Assembly: GCA_029934845.1 (NCBI GenBank)
Contig: JAOZLN010000036.1
Location: 1 to 12,911 of the forward strand
DNA from: Candidatus Sabulitectum sp.
GTDB lineage: Bacteria > Fermentibacterota > Fermentibacteria > Fermentibacterales > JCC-6
DNA length: 12,911 nt
Reading direction: 5' to 3'
This document shows, piece by piece, positions 7,313 to 12,911 of this stretch. The position numbers were made by a program, and so were the translations under genes. The notes under the pieces are model-generated. The model searched no databases. It saw only the letters and a list, made by a program, of their open reading frames with translations, and was not told the DNA's origin. Numbering within the stretch: position 1 is the stretch's first letter; each line of letters starts with the position of its first letter.

Positions 7313-10300
7313 CTACCTCCCCCTCTCTTCAGTCATTTCAAGTTCGACATCCAGAGCAAGACTCCTCATTTCACTGAGAAGAACATTGAACGCCTCCGGC
7401 GTTCCCCTGGTTTCGACATTCCTGCCATGAACAATTGCCTTGTATGCTTCAGTTCGCCCATCAACATCATCACTCTTGATGGTGAGCATTTCCTGAAGAC
7501 AGTGAGACGCACCATACGCCTCAAGAGCCCAGACTTCCATCTCGCCAAGCCTCTGTCCGCCGTTCTGAGCTTTTCCACCCAGAGGCTGCTGTGTGACCAT
7601 GGCGTATGGTCCTGTGGATCTTGCGTGGATCTTGTCCTCTACCTGATGGGCAAGCTTCAGCATATACATTCTGCCCACAGTCACACGCTGATCAAACGGA
7701 TCACCGGTTCTGCCATCGAAAAGAACTGTCTTTCCATCGCGATCAAGCCCGGCTTCCACAAGAAGATCACCAATAGTTTCATTTTTTACACTATCGAATA
7801 CAGGAGTAATGGTGTTTATACCCAGTTCAGCAGCAGCCATACCAAGGTTTGTTTCCATGATCTGACCAACATTCATTCTACTGGGAACACCAAGAGGATT
7901 AAGACATATATCAACAGGTGTTCCATCAGGAAGGTAAGGCATATCCTCTTCAGGGACAATGATACTTACAACACCCTTGTTACCGTGACGGCCAGCCATT
8001 TTGTCGCCTATACGCAGCTTGCGTCTCTTGGCAATATAGACTTTAACCAGCCTGGTAACACCGGGCTTAAGCTCATCTCCACGGTGAAGCCTGTCCTCTA
8101 TATCCATGAAAACATCATTTAGTTCTTTAAGCTTATTTTCAGCACTGCGAAGGATCCTTCTGGCCCTGTCATCAACCACAAGATCCTCGACAAGCTGACG
8201 ATTGAAGTCCAGATCGGTAAAATCAACCTTTTTAAGGAAGGTAACCGTGATCTTTCTTCCTTCTGTAATAAGCTGCTCACCTGTAACACCATCAATGAAA
8301 GAGGCTGCCTTCTGTCCGGAGAGAACATCTCTGAGCATTCTGTTACGGTCTTCAAAAAGCCTTTTCTCGCTGTCCATTCTCTCTTCACGCAAAGCATCAA
8401 CACGAGACTCTATCTCGCGTCTTCCCCGCTCGGTATCATCCCTGCGGGAGTAAACCTTTACGTCTACCACAATTCCGGACATGCCCACAGGAGCCTTAAG
8501 TGAAGTATCCTTCACATCGCTGGCCCTTTTGCCGAATATTGCCCTGATAAGACGCTCTTCAGGGGAAAGATCCTGCTCGCCCTTGGGGCTGACCTTTCCT
8601 ACAAGAATGTCACCTGCTCTTATTCTGGAGCCAACGCGAACAATACCGCTGTCGTCCAGATTACGCATTGCAATACGCTTTTCGGTAGCGTTGGGTAGAT
8701 CGTATGTAAGTTCTTCCGGACCCAGCTTGGTCTCTCGGAACTGTGTCTCAAGCTCAACTATATGAACAGAGGTAAAAGTATCGTCCTTTACAACCCTCTC
8801 ACTTACCACTATGGCATCTTCAAAGTTGTAACCGTTCCATGGTGTAAAAGCCACAAGAGCGTTAACACCAATGGCAAGTCTTCCATTCTTTGTTGCCATT
8901 CCATCCGCCAGAATATCGCCTTTTACAACAATATCACCTACAGAAACAAGAGGTTTCTGATTAACACAGGTGTCCTGATTTGAACGCTCAAACTTTCTGA
9001 GGTCGTAGACATCATCTCGGTCAAAATCATACTCATCTCCGTCAGCCTTGATAACTATCCTGCCAGCATCAACATGGGTGATAACACCTGCCCTGTCTGC
9101 CAGAACAAGAGCACCACTGTCCCTCGCTGCAATCTCTTCCATTCCTGTACCCACAACTGGATCGTCAGTAAAGAGAAGAGGCACAGCCTGACGCTGCATG
9201 TTTGAACCCATCAGGGCTCTGTTGGCATCATCGTGCTCAAGGAATGGTATCAATGCAGCAGAAAGACCAACCAATTGCATGGGGCTCACATCGATATACT
9301 CTACCTCATCCGGTGTGACCATTGGGAAAGCACCAGCTTTTCTTGCCCTTACAAGAGGTCCCACAAGCCTGCTGTCCTCATCCACAAGAGAATCAGCTTC
9401 AGCTACGATGGTTCTGTCTTCTTTGTCTGCTGAGAGGTAGGAAACTTCATTTGTTATTTTCCCGTTGTTCACCCTTCTGTAAGGGGTCTCCAGGAAACCG
9501 AATCTGTTTATTGAAGCATAAACAGAAAGGGTGGTAATAAGACCAATATTGGGCCCCTCAGGTGTTTCCACAGGACATACACGGCCGTAATGGGTATGGT
9601 GTACATCTCGAACATCGAAACCGGCTCGCTCTCTTGTAAGACCACCCTCACCGAGAGCACTGGTTCTGCGTTTGTGTGTGATCTCCGCAAGAGGATTCGT
9701 CTGCTCCATGAACTGTGACAGCTGACTCTGGCCGAAAAATGAATTTATCACACTGGACAGTGTTCTTGAATTGACAAGATCCTGCGGTCTGAGTTTCTCT
9801 CTGTCCTGCTGTCCCATTCGATCTTTAATAGTTCTGGCCATCCTGGCAAGACCCTTTGAGAATTCCTGCCCCAGAAGTTCCCCAACAGTTTTAACTCTTC
9901 TGTTGCCTAGATGATCGATGTCATCAGAAACATTCGTACCCTCTCGGAGACAAATGAGATTATCAACTATTGAGACAAGATCAGGTACAGTAAGAGTAAG
10001 CTTGTCCATGGATGTGTTTATGTTCAGTCTCTCGTTAAGCTTGTAACGGCCAACCTCACTGAGGCTGTAGCGCTTACTGTCAAAGAACATCGACCGAAGG
10101 TAGCTTCTGGCATGATCAAGTGAAGGTGCATCGGCTCCTCTAAGAGCTTCGTAGATCCACATTGTTGCTGAAGCTTCACTTTTCTCAATACCTGCCCCAA
10201 GGGCGGCTTCCTCTTTTGCCAGAGTACGACGAATACTGTCTATGCTGTAACTTTCATTGCGAGGCTCCAGGAATTTAGCGGTTTCTACACCAGCCGCAAC

Positions 10301-11125
10301 AAGTTTCTCCAGCTTTTCAACACTCTCTACAGGTTCATCGCATCGAACCAGAAGTTCTCCGGTCTGCGGATCAACAATTTCTTCTGCAAACGATTTGTGT
10401 ATGATCTCGGAAACTTTTGACTGTCGCTTAAGAACAGAACTGAGATTCTTTTCCTGCACCGGATAAAAGGAAGCAAGTATTTCTGCTTCCGAGCTCAATC
10501 CCAATGCCCGAAGAAGCATTGTGATCGGAATGCGCTTAGGCTTCTTATCAATATTTGCAAAAATTATATCGTTTGAATCAAGAGTTAGATCGAGCCATGA
10601 TCCCTTTTGCGGGATAACTCTTGCAGTACAGATCCTTCTGCCCCGCTGCTGAGTCTTCTCTTCAAAGAACACACCCGGGCTTCTGTGCAGCTGACTCACA
10701 ATAACACGCTCTGCTCCGTTTATAATAAAGGAACCATTCTCGGTCATCTGAGGCAACTCACCAAGGAAAGTACCCTGGTCTACAGCCATTTTCATAACAA
10801 GCGTTTCAGGGTCTCTGGTTACCAGTCGCATTGTAGCATTAAGAGGTGCGGAATATGTTACGCCTCGCTCTACAGCTTCACGTATTGAGTGTCTTGGACG
10901 ACCAATATCGTAACCTACATACTCCAGTGAAAATTCCTTTGACGAACTCTCAATGGGAAAAGTATCTATTAATATTTTGTGAAGCCCCTGGGGGAGCCTC
11001 TCCTCTGGTTTTACATCCGCCTGAAGAAAATTATCGAACGATTCCTTCTGTACCCTCAGCAAATCAGGAACTCTAATCGCGGGTTTAACGTGAGAAAAAT
11101 TCCTCACAGGTCTCGCTTTTTTCAC
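7313..11125 (-). CDS. rpoB: DNA-directed RNA polymerase subunit beta
   Basis: This is a full-length beta subunit of 1270 residues; with RpoC it forms the RNA polymerase active centre. I start at GTG 11125 because GAGGAG lies 5 nt upstream. A GTG 6 nt earlier would touch that site, although it would add only two residues. In order: the N-terminal lobe with LPQMTENGSFIINGAERVIVSQLHRSPGVFF; the rifampicin region (about residues 467-492, SQLSQFMEQTNPLAEITHKRR); the GRVCPVETPEGPNIGLI block; GYNFEDAI; a coiled-coil insertion like E. coli SI2 (about 890-950); and GDKMAGRHGNKGVVS with active-site Lys1042 and Lys1050. The C-terminal LGGKAQNGGQRLGEMEVWALEAYGA block packs against beta'. The rifampicin pocket has Glu474 where E. 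coli has Asp516; the equivalents of His526, Arg529, Ser531 and Ile572 are unchanged. The stop is TAG, 1 nt before the rpoC ATG. Confidence 0.99.
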   Translation of the reverse strand: MKKARPVRNFSHVKPAIRVPDLLRVQKESFDNFLQADVKPEERLPQGLHKILIDTFPIESSSKEFSLEYVGYDIGRPRHSIREAVERGVTYSAPLNATMRLVTRDPETLVMKMAVDQGTFLGELPQMTENGSFIINGAERVIVSQLHRSPGVFFEEKTQQRGRRICTARVIPQKGSWLDLTLDSNDIIFANIDKKPKRIPITMLLRALGLSSEAEILASFYPVQEKNLSSVLKRQSKVSEIIHKSFAEEIVDPQTGELLVRCDEPVESVEKLEKLVAAGVETAKFLEPRNESYSIDSIRRTLAKEEAALGAGIEKSEASATMWIYEALRGADAPSLDHARSYLRSMFFDSKRYSLSEVGRYKLNERLNINTSMDKLTLTVPDLVSIVDNLICLREGTNVSDDIDHLGNRRVKTVGELLGQEFSKGLARMARTIKDRMGQQDREKLRPQDLVNSRTLSSVINSFFGQSQLSQFMEQTNPLAEITHKRRTSALGEGGLTRERAGFDVRDVHHTHYGRVCPVETPEGPNIGLITTLSVYASINRFGFLETPYRRVNNGKITNEVSYLSADKEDRTIVAEADSLVDEDSRLVGPLVRARKAGAFPMVTPDEVEYIDVSPMQLVGLSAALIPFLEHDDANRALMGSNMQRQAVPLLFTDDPVVGTGMEEIAARDSGALVLADRAGVITHVDAGRIVIKADGDEYDFDRDDVYDLRKFERSNQDTCVNQKPLVSVGDIVVKGDILADGMATKNGRLAIGVNALVAFTPWNGYNFEDAIVVSERVVKDDTFTSVHIVELETQFRETKLGPEELTYDLPNATEKRIAMRNLDDSGIVRVGSRIRAGDILVGKVSPKGEQDLSPEERLIRAIFGKRASDVKDTSLKAPVGMSGIVVDVKVYSRRDDTERGRREIESRVDALREERMDSEKRLFEDRNRMLRDVLSGQKAASFIDGVTGEQLITEGRKITVTFLKKVDFTDLDFNRQLVEDLVVDDRARRILRSAENKLKELNDVFMDIEDRLHRGDELKPGVTRLVKVYIAKRRKLRIGDKMAGRHGNKGVVSIIVPEEDMPYLPDGTPVDICLNPLGVPSRMNVGQIMETNLGMAAAELGINTITPVFDSVKNETIGDLLVEAGLDRDGKTVLFDGRTGDPFDQRVTVGRMYMLKLAHQVEDKIHARSTGPYAMVTQQPLGGKAQNGGQRLGEMEVWALEAYGASHCLQEMLTIKSDDVDGRTEAYKAIVHGRNVETRGTPEAFNVLLSEMRSLALDVELEMTEERGR
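7316..7320 (-). promoter_or_regulatory. rpoC ribosome binding site inside the rpoB 3' end
   Basis: GGAGG lies within the last rpoB codons (Gly-Arg) and 4 nt before the rpoC ATG. With the 1-nt gap this favours translational coupling and a balanced output of the two subunits. Confidence 0.75.
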
Positions 11126-11130
11126 TGCCA

Positions 11131-11136
11131 CTCCTC
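11131..11136 (-). promoter_or_regulatory. rpoB ribosome binding site deciding the start
   Basis: GAGGAG on the minus strand, 5 nt before the GTG at 11125. It overlaps the alternative GTG at 11131, which argues against that upstream start. Confidence 0.7.
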
Positions 11137-11206
11137 TACACTGCTCCTGTACCGAAATAAGCTAATAAGCTGTATGCCCATATTTCTCACCAGCACTTTT
11201 ACAACC

Positions 11207-11264
11207 CAGACCGGCATCCGGGAATAGGGTCTGAAGGCGGGAGAAGCTGTACTCTCCTCCCGCC
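11207..11264 (-). promoter_or_regulatory. Two hairpins in the rplL-rpoB gap, attenuator- or processing-like
   Basis: In the 161-nt rplL-rpoB spacer, GGCGGGAG (11236-11243) pairs perfectly with CTCCCGCC (11257-11264) around a 13-nt loop. Next to it, CAGACC (11207-11212) pairs with GGTCTG (11228-11233). The first stem is GC-rich, but the minus strand after it is not T-rich, so it would be at most a leaky terminator. In E. coli the same spacer holds a partial terminator and an RNase III site that lower rpoBC expression relative to rplJL. A similar role here is an inference from position and structure. Confidence 0.5.
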
Positions 11265-11286
11265 ATCAGTTCAGGTAACTCGGTAT

Positions 11287-11664
11287 CTATTTGAGAACAG
11301 CTGTTCCGCCGGCCTCTTCAAGCTGCTTCTTTACCTCTTCTGCCTCGGGTTTCTCAACGCCTTCTTTGACCTTGGACGGTACGTTGTCTACAAGGTCCTT
11401 GGCTTCCTTAAGACCCAGGCCGGTAAGCTCACGAACAACCTTGATCACAGCGATCTTCTTGGCGCCAAAGCTTTCAAGAACAACATCGAACTCGCTCTGT
11501 TCTTCAACTGCTTCTCCAGCAGGACCTGCTGCTGCCGCTGCTGCAACTGGAGCTGCTGCTGAAACACCGAACTTTTCTTCCATTTCCTTAACAAGCTCAG
11601 CGAGCTCAAGGACGGTCATATTCGAAATAGCCTCGATGACCGCGGCCTTTCTGTCTTCACTCAT
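11287..11664 (-). CDS. rplL: 50S ribosomal protein L7/L12
   Basis: This encodes 125 residues, the usual length. L7/L12 dimers form the flexible 50S stalk that recruits translational GTPases such as EF-Tu and EF-G. The N-terminal dimerisation and L10-binding helices (residues 1-33, with MTVLELAELVKEMEEKFGV) are followed by an Ala-rich hinge (about 35-50). The globular factor-binding domain holds the conserved KKIAVIKVVRELTGLGLKEA and ends GGTAVLK. The start is ATG with GGAGG 7 nt upstream, and the stop is TAG. It lies 54 nt downstream of rplJ, the standard order, since the two products form one complex. Confidence 0.98.
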   Translation of the reverse strand: MSEDRKAAVIEAISNMTVLELAELVKEMEEKFGVSAAAPVAAAAAAGPAGEAVEEQSEFDVVLESFGAKKIAVIKVVRELTGLGLKEAKDLVDNVPSKVKEGVEKPEAEEVKKQLEEAGGTAVLK

Positions 11665-11678
11665 CGTATTTCCTCCGT

Positions 11679-11701
11679 ACTTCGCGAAGTTCCAGTGAAC
11701 T
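11679..11701 (-). promoter_or_regulatory. Overlapping inverted repeats before rplL
   Basis: In the rplJ-rplL gap ACTTCGCGAAGT (11679-11690) is a perfect palindrome. AGTTC (11688-11692) pairs with GAACT (11697-11701) across a 4-nt loop. The two share bases 11688-11690, so both cannot fold fully together. They end only 3 nt upstream of the rplL ribosome binding site (GGAGG). L7/L12 is made in excess of L10, so a translational role is conceivable but unproven. Confidence 0.3.
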
Positions 11702-11719
11702 CCGTGTTATTTTGTTCAA

Positions 11720-12250
11720 TTATTCTTTGCTCTCGCTGATGGCATTAACAGCATAAAGAAACTTTCTGAGAACACCACTGGTAACCATTACGAAGCCCTG
11801 CAGAGGTGAGTTCATCGAACCAATCACCCGAGCAATAAGCTCATCTTTACTAGGCATGTCGGCCAGACTGATAACTTCAGCTGCACTGAAGCTTTTTCCG
11901 GCAACAAACCCGCCCTTCATAACAAGCAATCCTTTGTGGGCTTTGGAAAAAGCCTTTATGATCCTTGCAGGGGCAACTTCATCTTCACTGTATGCTACAG
12001 CAGTAGGTCCGTTAAGAATACCAAAGATATCTTCGTCGGGCTCAATGCCGATATCCTCAAAAGCACGCCTGAGAAGAGTGTTTTTGACCACTGTAAAAAC
12101 AATTCCGGCCTCGCGCATTTGAATACGTAATTCAGTCATGTCCTCAACATTAATACCGGTAAAATCAGCCAGTACAACTGAGCCGGATTCTCCGATACCG
12201 CCATGGAGATCGGAAACTACGACTTCTTTCTGGTTTCTGGTAATACTCAT
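11720..12250 (-). CDS. rplJ: 50S ribosomal protein L10
   Basis: This encodes 176 residues. L10 anchors L7/L12 dimers to 23S rRNA at the base of the stalk. The N-terminal domain shows the typical MSITRNQKEVVVSDL start, the VVLADFTGI strand, the LRIQMREAGIVFTVVKNTLLRRA motif and FGILNGPTAVAYSEDEVAPARI. The C-terminal helix (LRKFLYAVNAISESKE) would bind the L7/L12 N-termini. The ATG has GGAG 8 nt upstream, and the stop is TAA. It follows rplA by only 15 nt, so the L10-binding leader found in that gap in E. coli has no room here. Confidence 0.98.
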   Translation of the reverse strand: MSITRNQKEVVVSDLHGGIGESGSVVLADFTGINVEDMTELRIQMREAGIVFTVVKNTLLRRAFEDIGIEPDEDIFGILNGPTAVAYSEDEVAPARIIKAFSKAHKGLLVMKGGFVAGKSFSAAEVISLADMPSKDELIARVIGSMNSPLQGFVMVTSGVLRKFLYAVNAISESKE

Positions 12251-12265
12251 TGTCGCAACTCCTTT

Positions 12266-12911
12266 CTACCTGAGCAGCGCACGAACATCACTGATGTCCA
12301 CACGGATGCCGGGGCCCATAGTTGAAGAAACAGACATGTTCTTAAGATAGCGGCCCTTCACAGAGGCGGGCTTCAACTGAATTATCTTTTCCATGAATGT
12401 GAGGATATTTTCCTTAAGAGCATTCTCTTCGAAGCTGGCTTTGCCAACAGGAACATGCACATTACCGGTCTTATCAACTCTGAAGCTGATTTTTCCAGCC
12501 TTGGCGTCCCTGACCGCATTTCCCACTTCCATTGTAACTGTTCCCGTTTTAGGATTGGGCATAAGCCCTCTGGGTCCTAGAACCCTTCCAAGCTTGCCAA
12601 CGACACCCATCATATCAGGGGAAGCAATTACCACATCAAAGTCAAGCCAGCCGCCGGCAATCTTTTGGGCAGTATCCTCATCCCCGATAAAATCTGCTCC
12701 TGCTTCTTTTGCTTCCTCTGCCTTGTCGCCTCTTGCGAAAGCAAGCACACGGACAACCTTACCGGTGCCGTGTGGAAGCATGCATGTTCCACGTACAACC
12801 TGATCACTGTACTTTGGATCCACTCCAAGATTACAGGCAACTTCAACTGTTTCGTTGAACTTTGCAGTAGCGTGCTCTTTGATGGCTGCTACAGTCTCTT
12901 CGACAGTGTAT
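12266..12911 (-). CDS. rplA: 50S ribosomal protein L1 (5' end missing)
   Basis: The last 214 residues are visible. The frame runs open through the right edge, so about 20 N-terminal residues are missing if the family length (about 230) holds. L1 forms the mobile stalk next to the E site that helps release deacylated tRNA, and in E. coli it also represses its own operon. Diagnostic parts are the edge segment TVEETVAAIKEHATAKFNETVEVA, the LGVDPKYSDQVVRGT block, LPHGTGK, DVVIASPDMMGVVGKLGRVL, and the highly conserved GPRGLMPNPKTGTVT. A GTG at 12823 is an internal codon and not the start. It ends with TAG 15 nt before rplJ, with the rplJ ribosome binding site in between. Confidence 0.97.
   Translation of the reverse strand, partial: YTVEETVAAIKEHATAKFNETVEVACNLGVDPKYSDQVVRGTCMLPHGTGKVVRVLAFARGDKAEEAKEAGADFIGDEDTAQKIAGGWLDFDVVIASPDMMGVVGKLGRVLGPRGLMPNPKTGTVTMEVGNAVRDAKAGKISFRVDKTGNVHVPVGKASFEENALKENILTFMEKIIQLKPASVKGRYLKNMSVSSTMGPGIRVDISDVRALLR

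Noticed and set aside
7223..8122. 299-codon plus-strand open frame antisense to rpoC/rpoB
   Set aside because: It lies opposite strongly conserved RpoB and RpoC coding sequence. Its translation is low-complexity and resembles no family, and there is no sensible ribosome binding context. It is a shadow frame.
11126..11131. GTG at 11131 as the rpoB start
   Set aside because: The ribosome binding site GAGGAG overlaps this codon, leaving no spacer, while the GTG at 11125 has a normal 5-nt spacer. The difference is only two residues.
12821..12823. GTG at 12823 as the start of L1
   Set aside because: The frame continues upstream to the window edge with conserved L1 sequence (AKFNETVEVACNLG), so the GTG is internal.
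1..12911. Mobile element, CRISPR array, tRNA or defence system
   Set aside because: No transposase, direct-repeat array, tRNA-like fold or defence gene was found. All long stretches are accounted for by housekeeping genes and one lipoprotein gene.

Overview
The window is a housekeeping locus. Most of it is one minus-strand operon encoding ribosomal proteins and the two large RNA polymerase subunits. In transcription order, from the right edge leftward, it reads rplA (5' end cut off by the window) - rplJ - rplL - rpoB - rpoC - rpsL - rpsG. A strong intrinsic terminator follows at about 1550-1586. Gaps are mostly short: 15 nt for rplA/rplJ, 54 nt for rplJ/rplL, 161 nt for rplL/rpoB, 1 nt for rpoB/rpoC, 65 nt for rpoC/rpsL and 18 nt for rpsL/rpsG. 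The operon promoter and rplK presumably lie beyond the right edge.

Left of the terminator, still on the minus strand, is a single gene with its own promoter candidate. It encodes a cysteine-rich exported protein, probably a lipoprotein, with features of a beta-propeller. It converges on the tail of a plus-strand gene whose C-terminus is a LysM domain resembling the Kbp/YgaU type. A hairpin lies between the two stop codons.

The organism is a bacterium, probably diderm: there is a lipoprotein-type signal, a Kbp-like LysM tail, and a large insertion (SI3-type) in the trigger loop of RpoC. A short insertion before the RpoC bridge helix resembles, from memory, RpoC of the Bacteroidetes/FCB group, so an uncultured FCB-related lineage is possible. 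The sequence alone does not settle this. GC content is moderate.

Together the operon products make the ribosomal L1 stalk, the L10-L7/L12 stalk, the small-subunit decoding and mRNA-exit proteins S12 and S7, and the RNA polymerase catalytic core. The str-type genes fusA and tuf do not follow rpsG here.

I found no mobile element, CRISPR array, RNA gene or defence system. The parts most worth a second look are in RNA polymerase: an unrecognised segment of about 210 residues nested inside the SI3 insertion of RpoC, a Phe-to-Ser change at a bridge-helix hinge position, and an Asp-to-Glu change in the rifampicin pocket of RpoB.
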